A stretch of 64,000 nucleotides of DNA from Bradyrhizobium sp. Ash2021 (GCF_031202265.1 NZ_CP100604.1:682001-746000), one strand, 5' to 3'; counted from the stretch's first letter, positions 45,957 to 54,810 are shown. The notes: generated from the letters alone by a model not told the origin. A program made the numbers and translations.

Positions 45957-47963
45957 TCAAGCCGGCAGCCAGGCCAATGCCGGCCCAACCGCCCACTCCG
46001 GACAGAACGGCAATGTACTGCTTCCCGTTATGCTCGTAAGTCGTCATGTTTCCGATGATGCCGGAAGGTGTTTTGAACTTGAAGAGTTCCTTGCCGGTCT
46101 TGGCATCGGCAGCCTTCAGGTAACCCTCGAGCGTTCCGTAGAACACAACATTGCCGGCGGTTGCTAACGCACCCGACCAAACCGAGAATTGCTCTTTCGT
46201 CGACCAGACGATCTTGCCGGTGCGGGCGTCCCAGGCAATGAAGTTGCCCATGTGGCTCTCGCCAGGAGGCGGGTACATCGACAAGGTTGCCCCAACATAA
46301 GGCTGCCCAGCCGTATAGTTCACCTTGAACGGCTCGTAATCCATGCAGACGTGGTTGGTCGGCACGTAGAACAGGCCAGTACCAGGTGAGAATGCGGCAG
46401 GCTGTTGATCCTTGGTTCCAAGCGCAGCCGGGCAGATCCCCTTCACGTTGGCGTCCTCTCGCCGGGTAGAGTACTTCGGGTCGACGATGGGACGACCATA
46501 GGTCTGCGAGGCTTTATCCATCTCGACCTTGGTGGCCCAGTTGACCGCGGGATCGTACTTTTCAGCGACGATGAGCTCGCCGTTGGTTCGATCAAGTGTG
46601 TAAGCGAAGCCATTTCGATCGAAGTGAACGAGGAGCTTCCGCGGCGTCCCGCCGATGGTCTGGTCGACCAGGATCATTTCATTGACGCCGTCGTAGTCCC
46701 ATTCGTCGTGTGGCGTCATCTGGTACACCCATCTGGCGATTCCGGTATCGACATCACGCGCGAAGATGGTCATCGACCATTTGTTGTCGCCCGGCCGTTG
46801 GCTCGGATTCCAGGTTCCGGGATTGGCGGAGCCGTAATAGACCAGGTTGAGTTCGGGATCGTAGGAGTACCATCCCCAAGTCGTAGACCCGCCAATCTTC
46901 CACTGGTCGCCTTGCCAGGTCTTGAGGCTCGAGTCACCGCCGACCGGCTTGCCGAGTTCCGTCGTCTTCTGCGGATCAATCAGCATTTCATTGTCCGGAC
47001 CGACCGAATATGCGCGCCATGCCTGCTTGCCGGTTTTCATGTCGTACGCCGTCATCGAACCGCGAACCGCAAACTCGCCACCGGAGATGCCGACGAAGAC
47101 CTTGTCCTTGATCACCATTGGAGCCGAAGTTCCGGTCTCGCCCTTCGACGGATCGCCGTTCTTGGCTGACCAGGACACCTTGCCGGTCTTGGCATCGAGA
47201 GCGACCAGCGTCGTGTCAGCTTGATGCAGGAAGACCTTGCCGTCGCCGTAGGCCAAGCCACGATTGACTGTATCGCAGCACATGACGGGGATCACATTGG
47301 GATCCTGCTTGGGATCGTATTTCCAAAGGATCTTGCCGTCGTTATTCAGATCAAGAGCAAAGACGGGATTCGGAAACGGGCCGTGGACATACATGACATT
47401 GCCGATCACTAATGGGCCGCCTTCGTGTCCGCGCAGAACGCCGGTCGAAAACGTCCAGGTCACCTGCAACTTGGCGGCATTCTCCGAGGTGATCTGATTG
47501 AGCTGCGAATAGCGATGGTTCGCGTAGTTACCCGTTGGCATCACCCAGTCTTTCGGGTTTTGCGACATCTTGATCAGTTCCTCGTTCGCATTGGCCGCAC
47601 CCGCGGCAAGCACGGCGGCAGCGCTGAAGCAGATTTTTGGAAAGGAATGGCGCATCAGAGTTCTCCCTGTTGCACTTGTCGCGCAGCAACTGGTGCAGAC
47701 GTCGCCGCTCCTGCAACGCGCTGACGTCCGGTGGTGCTGACATCATTTCGGTCAACTCTACTGCTGCCTTTGGTGCTTCGACAGTTGCACGTTTGTCGCG
47801 CGACGATTTCGCGCAAATTGCTGCTCGAGAGTGTCTGTCCTGTCGATATCGGCCTCTGCTTGGTCGGTAGGGCCGATCCGAGCCGTGAGCGCCAAAGGAG
47901 CCGCTTGCTCGACAGTTGCGGCCACGGATCACTGTTCTCGCTCACCGGCGAGATAGAGCAGCA

Positions 47964-48069
47964 CGTAGGACGGATTGGAGCACAACGGGTCCGCGCCGAG
48001 GCGCGGCCCGGTGGGCGTAATCCGCCGATCAGAGCCAGCCGAGCGGCGGATGACGCCTTCCGCCCTACG
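47964..48069 (-). repeat. Dispersed palindromic repeat, copy B (inverted relative to copy A)
   Basis: On the minus strand it reads GGCGGATTACGCC, then a GC-rich hairpin, GACCCGTTGTGCTCCAATCC and CCTACG. It matches the copy at 42667-42768 in opposite orientation. Confidence 0.75.
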
Positions 48070-48177
48070 CGCTTCAATCGTCGAGAGCCGGCTGCGGGTT
48101 GTCAAAAGCTGCATTTGAGGAAGGTCCGCTTCTGGCGCCCACAACGGCCATTAAGAATGCTTCCATTGCCGGATGCG

Positions 48178-48203
48178 CCGTTATTGACAGATCGGTCCAA
48201 AAT
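48178..48203 (-). promoter_or_regulatory. TetR operator site 1 (upstream of tetR)
   Basis: On the minus strand it reads ATTTTGGAC, six variable bases, GTCAATAACGG. The same sequence at the same spacing occurs at 48837-48862. The core TTGGAC-N6-GTCAA is a near palindrome and lies 15 bp before the tetR start, so autoregulation is likely. Confidence 0.75.
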
Positions 48204-48217
48204 AGCTAATCACGGCC

Positions 48218-48802
48218 ATGGCCAGGCCAAGAGAATTTGATCGCGATGCAGCCGTGCAACGGGCGATGTCCGTTTTCTGGCGAAAGGGTTATGCCACAAC
48301 TTCTACGGACGATCTGCTGCGTGCGATGAATATCGGCCGGCAGAGCATGTACGACACGTTCGGCGACAAACACCGGCTTTATCTGGAAGCGCTTGAGAAA
48401 TATCAGCGAGAGAGCGTTGCCGAGAACATCAGGCGGCTGCGATCGACCGCTTCGCCACTGGCCGGAATTGAAGCGTTTGTTATCGGCATCATTGCTTCCG
48501 ATAAATCCGTGCGCGAGAAGGGCTGCATGGGTGTTGGCTCTATCTGCGAATTCGGAAACACCGACACCGACCTGGTAACACTGCGCGCCAGGAGCGGCGG
48601 CGAGCAACACAGGGCTCTGATCGAGCGTCTGCGGCACGCACAAGCGGCAAACGAAATCGGAGCGAATGTCGATATCGAGCGTGCCGCGCGCTTCGTGGAA
48701 ACAACGATGTTCGGACTCCAGGTCGCAGCAAAGGCAGGAGCTTCTCTTCAATCTCTGCGCGACACGGCCGCCTTTGCGATCGCAAGTTTGAGAAATCAGT
48801 AG
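48218..48802 (+). CDS. TetR/AcrR-family regulator
   Basis: This 194-residue regulator has an N-terminal HTH (about residues 10-55: DAAVQRAMSVFWRKGYATTS to SMYDTFGDKHRLYLEAL) and a helical ligand-binding domain of the TetR_C type with a Cys in EKGCMGVGS. Related proteins often sense electrophiles or aldehydes and control a neighbouring reductase. The matched operators before this gene and before the SDR indicate that it represses itself and the SDR. The ligand is unknown. Confidence 0.92.
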   Translation: MARPREFDRDAAVQRAMSVFWRKGYATTSTDDLLRAMNIGRQSMYDTFGDKHRLYLEALEKYQRESVAENIRRLRSTASPLAGIEAFVIGIIASDKSVREKGCMGVGSICEFGNTDTDLVTLRARSGGEQHRALIERLRHAQAANEIGANVDIERAARFVETTMFGLQVAAKAGASLQSLRDTAAFAIASLRNQ

Positions 48803-48836
48803 TTTCGCGGCAGTGCTGCGAGCATCGGCCTGGACA

Positions 48837-48862
48837 ATTTTGGACTTATTAGTCAATAACGG
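48837..48862 (+). promoter_or_regulatory. TetR operator site 2 (upstream of the SDR gene)
   Basis: It reads ATTTTGGAC, six variable bases, GTCAATAACGG. It is identical to site 1 (read on the other strand) at 20 fixed positions and ends 9 bp before the SDR ATG. It also overlaps the likely ribosome site GGAGAG. Confidence 0.78.
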
Positions 48863-48871
48863 AGAGAATGT

Positions 48872-49612
48872 ATGTATAACGAACCTACGCTAATCGATAA
48901 AGTCGCGCTTGTTTTGGGGGGCTCCCGGGGTATTGGCGCGGCGATCGTGAGGCGACTTGCAGCGAACGGCGCGTCGGTCGCGCTGACCTATGCCAACTCG
49001 GCGGAGAAGGCGGCCAAAACCGCCCGCGCGGCGGAAGCTCATGGCCAGCCGGTGATCGCGATCAAAGCCGACAGCGCCGATCCCAGAGCCGTCGTGGATG
49101 CGGTGGCACAGACGATCGCACGCTTCGGCCATCTGGACATTCTGGTCGTCAATGCCGGGATCCTAATACGCGGCACGGTGGACAAGTATGATCTTGCCGA
49201 CTTCGATCGTATGGTGGCGACGAATCTGCGCGGCGTCTTCGTCGCGATCCAGGCATCGTCCCCCCACCTCAGGGAAGGCGGACGGATTATCACCATCGGC
49301 AGCAATACAGCCATTCGAACTGCATTCCCGGGAGCAAGTGTTTACTCAATGACGAAGGGCGCGGTTGCCTCGCTGGTGCGCGGCATCGCTATCGACCTCG
49401 CGCCGCGCGGGATTACCGTCAATAATGTCCAGCCCGGACCCACCGAAACAGAGATGACAGCTGCTCACGCCGAGATGGTGAAGCCACTTGTGCCCCTCGG
49501 ACGCCTGGGCAAGCCTGAAGAGATTGCGGGGCTGGTGGCCTATCTCGCAAGCCCCGAGGCCGGATTCATTACCGGCTCCAGCCAGACGATAGACGGTGGT
49601 TATGTCGCATGA
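48872..49612 (+). CDS. Short-chain dehydrogenase/reductase
   Basis: This 246-residue classical SDR has the NAD(P) motif LGGSRGIGAAI, the NAG motif VVNAGIL and the catalytic YSMTKGA, with the upstream Ser in TIGSNTA. Thr or Ala in the coenzyme loop (ALTYANS) leans towards NADPH. It reduces or oxidises an unknown carbonyl or alcohol in the cytoplasm. The matching operator upstream indicates control by the preceding TetR regulator. Confidence 0.93.
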   Translation: MYNEPTLIDKVALVLGGSRGIGAAIVRRLAANGASVALTYANSAEKAAKTARAAEAHGQPVIAIKADSADPRAVVDAVAQTIARFGHLDILVVNAGILIRGTVDKYDLADFDRMVATNLRGVFVAIQASSPHLREGGRIITIGSNTAIRTAFPGASVYSMTKGAVASLVRGIAIDLAPRGITVNNVQPGPTETEMTAAHAEMVKPLVPLGRLGKPEEIAGLVAYLASPEAGFITGSSQTIDGGYVA

Positions 49613-49916
49613 CGCACCCTGTCCAGGTACCGACAATCTCCGCGACGCTCTGATTCGATCGGGAAATAGCTACCTTGAGTTACACGCGCGATCGAGCGTC
49701 GACGGCCGCTTCGCGCCAAGAGCGGTCGTTCCATAAATATTATGCGAACGCGCACTGCGTTGGACTGGAGCGCGTCGTCGCCGCGAGTTTGATGCATCAT
49801 TGCAACTGCGACGCAACGGACGCCGGAAGACAACGGGACAATGCCCGGGCGACCGCTACTTTCGCCGCAAGACACGGGCCCGCCGCCTAGAAGCGGCGGG
49901 TCTGTGTCTTGCCTTG
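49613..49916. other. 304-bp gap between convergent genes
   Basis: This contains a degenerate palindrome ACGGCCGCTT...AGCGGTCGT at 49702-49730, a motif that recurs in weaker form near 54951, and the terminator at 49871-49908. No gene was seen. Confidence 0.55.
49871..49908. terminator. Bidirectional terminator-like hairpin
   Basis: The inner stem CCCGCCGC/GCGGCGGG has a CTAGAA loop and is extended by GACAC/GTGTC. It lies just before the stop of the convergent DUF3050 gene. Confidence 0.75.
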
Positions 49917-50768
49917 TCAGTGCGCTCGTCCCGAGATCGCCCGGACTTCGCCCATCTGCCGCCCGCCAGCTTGGATAAGGGGCGTAGCCTTCTTCGTGCG
50001 CATGTCACGAAGTATGCTTAATGTGCCATCCCAAAGCTCGATCCGAGCCTTGATGCTGTTGCACGCTGCGTGCAGCGCCCGCTCGTCCTTCTGCGGCGAA
50101 TCCGCAACCAATCCATCGAGCAGCTCCCGCCCCATTGGCCCGTGACTGTCACCATCGAGCTCAATGTGCCGCTCGATATAGTAGACAAAATGCCGCAAGG
50201 GATCGTTGGACTTCCTTGCACCAGGAAGGATCTTTCGCAGCCTGCTGAACATCTCCGGGATGATGTCCTCACGGCCGTAGAAGAACGCTGCCAACACTTC
50301 TTCCGTCGTTCCTGATTGGGCCAGCATCATCGTATGCGCGACAAAAGCTTGCACATGTGGCGGCACTTCGGTCTGCACCATAGCCGCTTCGATCGATGTA
50401 CCGGCCCTTGCCAGTGAACGGAACGTGTCGAATTGGTGTGTGCTGGCGCCGACGTCCTCCATGGCGCGCAGGTATAAATCGAGGTGGCTGACATAAGAGC
50501 CGTCCGGATCGACATCCGTTTCCTCGCCGATAACGATGTCGTTGATCAGGCGCGCAGCTTTTGCGTTTCCTGCCGGGAACCACGGCACGTTTGTACACGT
50601 CAAGTCTTGCTGCAACCGCTTCAGGAGCGACATGAAATCCCAGACGGCGAAGACATGATCTTGCATGAACCGCCTCAGATCCTCGACAGAAGCGACTTCC
50701 GCGTAAACGGGATGATCCAGCAACTGCGAGCGAAGATTGGAGAGGCAGTAACGGTTCTGTTTCTGCAT
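49917..50768 (-). CDS. DUF3050 (haem-oxygenase-like) protein
   Basis: This 283-residue helical protein has the family motifs HPVYAEV, FMQDHVFAVWDFMSLLK, VPWFPAGN, GEETD and ERHIELDGDSHGP. Scattered Glu and His residues (HVFAVW, GEETD, ERHIELDGDSH) resemble the metal ligands of haem-oxygenase-like di-iron enzymes, but activity is unproven. It is on the strand opposite to the AraC-type gene, with a 588-bp gap between their starts. Confidence 0.88.
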   Translation of the reverse strand: MQKQNRYCLSNLRSQLLDHPVYAEVASVEDLRRFMQDHVFAVWDFMSLLKRLQQDLTCTNVPWFPAGNAKAARLINDIVIGEETDVDPDGSYVSHLDLYLRAMEDVGASTHQFDTFRSLARAGTSIEAAMVQTEVPPHVQAFVAHTMMLAQSGTTEEVLAAFFYGREDIIPEMFSRLRKILPGARKSNDPLRHFVYYIERHIELDGDSHGPMGRELLDGLVADSPQKDERALHAACNSIKARIELWDGTLSILRDMRTKKATPLIQAGGRQMGEVRAISGRAH

Positions 50769-51356
50769 GTTAACCTCTATTTCAGTGTGTTTGACCTTAG
50801 CTCCGGGTGGAAGTGTGAGCCCGGCTTCGGCGACCTATTCCGTTTGATTGGTGATGCAAGTGTTAGTGCGCGTCCATACCCATCAAAGGGCGTCGCAGGC
50901 ACAAATTCCGGCGATCACTCATCAATGAGATGCAGAATTGCCGCGGCGACACGAGTTGCAGGGTTGAACGTCACAGATCACCGCGGCCTCCCAAAAAGAA
51001 ACCGCCGCATTCATCACGCGCTAGTGAAGGATTTAGACGAGTTGGTATCGTCTCGATCATGCTGTCTTATGTTCCATCTGCTTTCACGGCATCAACCGCA
51101 ACACGGCTTGCAGTTTTCATCGGAGCTGCGGGGTGGAGGGTAAACAGGGTTCGCTCGCCCCGACATAATTTGATAAGACGTGATCTCGGCTGTCCTCATT
51201 TTGGCCAATGAACCTCCGAGACTTTGCTCACCTCAGCGGAGGAGCAGGCAGCTGCCCGTTTGAGAGAAGCGCAGTCGCCAACCTGCACTCCGTGTGGCGC
51301 CCACCGTTCCTATCGGCAGCCACGAGCCGGGTGTTGTTTGAGAAGTGGAGGCTCCC
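50769..51356. other. 588-bp gap between DUF3050 and AraC genes
   Basis: This is a long divergent upstream region. No credible ORF, repeat or hairpin was seen. It may be old degraded coding sequence plus two promoters. Confidence 0.5.
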
Positions 51357-52319
51357 ATGATCCCTGCTCCACCACATTTGCATTTCGAGGCGTGGAAAGA
51401 GCAGATCCGAAAGATGGGCGGGCGGTTCGACCCGCAGGTGGTCGACCCCAAAGCGTTTGCCGGCTGGGTGCGTCCCATTAGTGCCTACGGGCTCATTGCG
51501 GCTGAGGTCGGTTGCAATGCCTATGTGGTCGAGCGCACGCACCGGGATGTTCGCGTCGATGGCGCAGACCACTATGTCGTGCTCTTTCAACTCGCGGGCC
51601 GCTCAGCAATGACCCACAACGAAGATGCCGTGCGCTTCGGTGTCGGCGATGTTGTACTCGTGGATGTGGGTCGGCCGACCACATTTTTTGCCGGCAACGC
51701 GGGCGAGTCCTGGAATACCATGGCTCTTCTTTTGCCGCGCCAGGCCCTGGTATCGCATCTCGGATTCGAGCCGCGGGGTGGGCTCTACCGGCGCAACGGA
51801 AAGGTTGTCGGCCGCCTTCTCCTTGATTTGATCCGCAATGCCGGGGAAGAAGAAGTACCCCCCTCGCGTACTGAATGCTACATGCGGCTCGCGGTCCATG
51901 ATCTTGTGGGCGCCCTTTTTGCGCCGAGTGATCCGGCGCCAGCGCGTCACTCGGACAAGCTGTTCATGCGCGTGCGTGGCGTCATCAAGGACGGCTTCGT
52001 CGATCCCGATCTCGATCCTTCCGAGGTGGCGACAAGAACGGGGATTTCATTGCGTTATCTCCAGAAACTGTTTACGGAGCGCGGCTCTACGTGCAGTGAA
52101 TTCATCTATTCATTCCGTCTAGATTACGCCGCGCATCTTCTACAGCGCCAATCCGCCCTTGGCGCAAATCAGGCGCTCAGGGAGATTGCGTACGCATCGG
52201 GTTTTCACGATTACAGCCATTTCGCGAGAAGATTTCGTCAGCGTTTTGGTCACGCGCCAGGCGCACACTTTGCAGGCGAAAGCTGCGACCGTGATGGTGC
52301 ATTGAATGCCTGTGGGTAG
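51357..52319 (+). CDS. AraC-family regulator (FeaR-like)
   Basis: This 320-residue protein has an N-terminal AraC-binding-like cupin region and a C-terminal double HTH (about residues 215-310, DPSEVATRTGISLRYLQKLF and REIAYASGFHDYSHFARRFR). The layout with an N-terminal domain resembling FeaR/NdhR regulators suggests control of catabolism of an amine or aromatic compound. ATG 51357 follows GGAGG at 6 bases, which favours it over the GTG at 51345. The target genes are not identified. Confidence 0.9.
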   Translation: MIPAPPHLHFEAWKEQIRKMGGRFDPQVVDPKAFAGWVRPISAYGLIAAEVGCNAYVVERTHRDVRVDGADHYVVLFQLAGRSAMTHNEDAVRFGVGDVVLVDVGRPTTFFAGNAGESWNTMALLLPRQALVSHLGFEPRGGLYRRNGKVVGRLLLDLIRNAGEEEVPPSRTECYMRLAVHDLVGALFAPSDPAPARHSDKLFMRVRGVIKDGFVDPDLDPSEVATRTGISLRYLQKLFTERGSTCSEFIYSFRLDYAAHLLQRQSALGANQALREIAYASGFHDYSHFARRFRQRFGHAPGAHFAGESCDRDGALNACG

Positions 52320-52379
52320 GAACGTCGTCATTGGCTCATCACGCTCCAAACCCCCTTGCGATCTAAGTTCGCCCCCATC

Positions 52380-52424
52380 GCGACGCCGGCCACCACGTTC
52401 GCGACGCCGTAGTGGGCGCCCGGG
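52380..52424. repeat. 45-bp direct repeat, copy 1
   Basis: It shares 40 of 45 bases with 53644-53688, starting GCGACGCCGGCCACCACGTT. On the minus strand both encode a VANVVAGVA peptide, so they look like remnants of one small-protein gene family. Confidence 0.7.
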
Positions 52425-52457
52425 CGAATAGTCAATATCGGGCGGGATTGGCGACTA

Positions 52458-52667
52458 TCAGCCCAAGCCAGAGCCGGCGCTGCCGTTGTACAGCCACTGT
52501 CGGGTCTCTTCGTCGGTCCATCCGGGAACCGCGAATCGCGGCGCAGGAGCGGTAACACGTTGGACCGGGCGTAAGTGACCCTCGCGCGGTTGGAAGCGAT
52601 GCACCGGCGCGGCGTTGGCAGAAGCACACAAAGTGATCAAAAGGCCTACGGCCAGAACCGCTCGCAT
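52458..52667 (-). CDS. Small secreted protein of unknown function
   Basis: This 69-residue protein has a clear signal peptide (residues 1 to about 19, ending ANAAP). A short Arg/Pro/His-rich mature part ends WTDEETRQWLYNGSAG. Similar tiny exported proteins are frequent in Bradyrhizobium. It is probably periplasmic. No function is known. Confidence 0.65.
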   Translation of the reverse strand: MRAVLAVGLLITLCASANAAPVHRFQPREGHLRPVQRVTAPAPRFAVPGWTDEETRQWLYNGSAGSGLG

Positions 52668-52880
52668 CGTATTTGCTCAGGTATCACCGATAATCACGCC
52701 GATATGTGCGCACGCGCGGCCACCTCCCCAAGCTGAAACGACTTCACGATAAGTCGAATACCTTCGATACCGGGCTCCTGTGCCCCTCAAAACGCACGGA
52801 TTAAAATTCAATTTAATGGTGTCGGCGGATTGCGAACCTACATCAGCTTCACGCACATCGAGCAACGAATAGCGCAGAAC

Positions 52881-53117
52881 ATGAACGTCCACGCTCAAAC
52901 AAAAAACCGACGCGATGACTTAATACCCGTGATTGTGGCTGTAATCGTCGCAGTCGCGGGTACGGCTGGTATCCTCAACGACTTGCGCCCAGGCAACGAT
53001 TCGCAGGATAGCGACAAAGCGAGGATGATCACTTCCGCGGCGGTGTCGAGGGTCGGCGCAATCGAAATCCCTTCAGAGCCGCCCGCCGGCCGGCGCCAAC
53101 GAGGAGTCTCGGCATGA
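52881..53117 (+). CDS. Small membrane protein, translationally coupled to the next gene
   Basis: This 78-residue protein has one strongly hydrophobic helix (about residues 14-32, VIVAVIVAVAGTAGI) and a polar C-terminus rich in Ser, Arg and Gln. Its TGA overlaps the ATG of the following secreted protein (ATGA). That arrangement is unlikely to arise in a random ORF. ATG 52881 is the internal start that places the helix near the N-terminus. No family was recognised. Confidence 0.6.
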   Translation: MNVHAQTKNRRDDLIPVIVAVIVAVAGTAGILNDLRPGNDSQDSDKARMITSAAVSRVGAIEIPSEPPAGRRQRGVSA

Positions 53118-53416
53118 AAAAGCTTTCCGTTCTTGGCATCGCCCTTTGCGTTGGCCTTTCAACCACCGCGGCGTTTGCCCGCGGCGGCATGGGAGGAGCG
53201 CACGGCATGGGAGGAGCACACGGCATGGGATCGTCTCATATGTCCATGATGGGCGGCGCCTTCGGCACCACCGCTGCCGCGCCCGGCACCAACTCGTCGG
53301 GCACAGCGCTTTCCTCGGATGGCGGGGGCCGCCCCCTGCTTGATATCAAGCCCGCTATCGACCCTGAAGACGCGAATATCGACAAAATGATAAATTCGAT
53401 CTGCCGGGGATGTTGA
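53114..53416 (+). CDS. Small secreted Gly/Met/His-rich protein
   Basis: This 100-residue protein has a signal peptide (ending TAAFA, about residue 22). Next come two MGGAHG units and a variant MGSSHMSMMGG, a Met- and His-rich segment that could bind copper or other metals. The C-terminus (DPEDANIDKMINSICRGC) carries two Cys. The repeats are encoded by tandem copies of a 15-bp unit. It is coupled to the membrane-protein gene upstream. Confidence 0.75.
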   Translation: MKKLSVLGIALCVGLSTTAAFARGGMGGAHGMGGAHGMGSSHMSMMGGAFGTTAAAPGTNSSGTALSSDGGGRPLLDIKPAIDPEDANIDKMINSICRGC

Positions 53417-53461
53417 TGCTTCTGGGCTGGGGCGTTGCCACTGACCTTAAGGAACCTCAAA

Positions 53462-53596
53462 TTGATTGAAGCAGTCGCGGCATTTCTAGCCCTGTTTAGC
53501 GCTGGTATCTTTGTAGCTCACGCGGTCGACGCTTACACCCAAGTGGCGAAGGTCAATGAAGCGGTGTGCAATCGAGAAAATCGCCAGTGCAGCTAA
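53462..53596 (+). CDS. 44-residue membrane peptide (TTG start)
   Basis: This short frame is missed if only long ORFs are considered. It begins at TTG 53462 with AAGGA 8 bases upstream and encodes one hydrophobic helix (AVAAFLALFSAGIFVAHA). A short polar tail with two Cys (AVCNRENRQCS) follows. Codon use and the ribosome site support it. It lies 45 bp after the Gly/Met/His-rich protein, perhaps in the same transcript. The role is unknown. Confidence 0.6.
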   Translation: MIEAVAAFLALFSAGIFVAHAVDAYTQVAKVNEAVCNRENRQCS

Positions 53597-54093
53597 AGCC
53601 TCGGCTCCGTCACCTTGACCGTATGCCGATTGACCGCGCAGCGGCGACGCCGGCCACCACGTTCGCCACGTCGTCATGAGCGCCCGGGCTATGGTCGATC
53701 GTTTCCTTGCCACCGCGTGACGTACGCCGCTCCAGCGAAGCGAGTTTGATTTACCAACCGCGTCCGGCAGCAAAATGGTTTTCGACTTGAGCGTGGGTAG
53801 CAGGTCTACATAGAGCCGCGACCGGCGCAAACGAGGTCGAAAACCGGCGCGGTTTGAATGACGGCCGCGAGAATGGTGCGCGTTAGTGCACGTGCCTGGG
53901 CCCTGGGTGTTGCCCGCGATCAATCCCAACGCAAAATATTGTGAGGCGACAGAGCGCGCGGCGATCCTACCTAAGCAATGGCCCTACAGCGTCATTGCCC
54001 GGTCACCCACCTTGCCCCCGTGCTGGCTTGGTGTGATGTTGTAGCGGCCACCTAGCGCCGTCTCTGCCCGAACCAAACCAAGCCGTCGATCTC
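53597..54093. other. 497-bp gap, with repeat copy 2
   Basis: This holds the second 45-bp repeat copy and degenerate sequence on the minus strand. No convincing gene was found. Confidence 0.5.
53644..53688. repeat. 45-bp direct repeat, copy 2
   Basis: This matches 52380-52424 at 40 of 45 positions, in the same orientation. The two copies bracket the small-protein cluster. Confidence 0.7.
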
Positions 54094-54810
54094 ATGGATG
54101 ATCCCCAGGTTCACTATTTGCCGCTAACTCCGGGATTTTTTTCGATCCTGGTTTTTTTGGCATTGGCGCTGGTCATCCTGATCCAACTCCGTATCCTTAG
54201 ATATGCCTATATGCGGCTCGGGGTAGGTCCGGGGGTCGCACTCCTTCTCCTATTCGGCTCATTGATCGGAAGCTACTTCAATCTTCCGATCACCGTGCTG
54301 CCCGGTCCGCCGGTCAGATCGGGGCAAATCGTCGACTTCTTCGGCATGCGCTATGTGGTGCCATTCGTGGTTTCGCCCAGCACCATTTTGGCTGTGAATG
54401 TCGGCGGTGCGGTGATTCCGACATTGATGTCCGCCTATCTCGTGCTTCGCTATCAACTCTGGCCCAGGGCAGCGATCGCTGTCGCCGTAATCGCCTTCAT
54501 TGTTCATTCCACGGCGACGCCAGTAGCCGGTATTGGCATTGCCGTGCCGGTCTTTGTGCCGGTCGTGGCCACGGCGATCCTTGCCCTCGTCCTCTCCCGC
54601 GAATATGCAGCGCCGCTGGCTTATATAGGCGGATCCATGGGAACGCTGATCGGCGCCGATATTTTCAATCTCGACAAGATCGGCAGCCTTGGCGCGCCGA
54701 TCGCTTCCATCGGTGGCGCAGGGACGTTTGACGGCATATTCCTGACCGGCATTTTGGCGGTGCTGCTCGCAGGCCTTGCCTCGCCATCGCGGCTGCGGCC
54801 GGCGTCGTAG
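54094..54810 (+). CDS. DUF1614 multi-pass membrane protein
   Basis: This 238-residue protein has about seven membrane helices and the conserved segments GSLIGSYFNLPI, VNVGGAVIPTLMSAYL and GADIFNLDKI, the last with acidic residues inside the membrane region. The family function is unknown, but the layout resembles a small-molecule or ion transporter. A decayed copy of its C-terminus lies at 34139-34225. No operon partner was seen. Confidence 0.87.
   Translation: MDDPQVHYLPLTPGFFSILVFLALALVILIQLRILRYAYMRLGVGPGVALLLLFGSLIGSYFNLPITVLPGPPVRSGQIVDFFGMRYVVPFVVSPSTILAVNVGGAVIPTLMSAYLVLRYQLWPRAAIAVAVIAFIVHSTATPVAGIGIAVPVFVPVVATAILALVLSREYAAPLAYIGGSMGTLIGADIFNLDKIGSLGAPIASIGGAGTFDGIFLTGILAVLLAGLASPSRLRPAS

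Larger units (their letters stand above)
44427..47655 (-). pseudogene. xoxF: Lanthanide-type PQQ methanol dehydrogenase XoxF, split by an IS256-family insertion
   Basis: Residues 1-566 are encoded at 45957-47655 and the last 34 codons at 44427-44530, interrupted by the IS at 44540-45956. Joining the two at the 9-bp duplication restores [18 protein letters not shown] and a 600-residue protein of normal length. It has a signal peptide (ending AANAN), the adjacent-Cys disulfide [10 protein letters not shown] and WDYDGVNE. The second Asp of DYD is the lanthanide ligand that separates XoxF from calcium-type MxaF. As it stands, the frame reads into the IS and stops after RAIANFW at 45934, losing the strands that close the propeller. 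The periplasmic enzyme oxidises methanol. The residual product is probably unstable. Confidence 0.93.
47656..48217. other. 562-bp gap between xoxF and tetR
   Basis: This holds the xoxF promoter side, repeat copy B (47964-48069) and the TetR operator site 1 (48178-48203). No further gene was seen. Confidence 0.55.

Noticed and set aside
47637..47932. ORFs on both strands upstream of xoxF
   Set aside because: They are short, lack ribosome sites and domains, and lie in the promoter region of xoxF.
53486..53929. 147-codon minus-strand ORF opposite the 44-residue peptide
   Set aside because: Composition is Arg/Ser-rich with no domain, and it overlaps repeat copy 2 and the better-supported small plus-strand gene.
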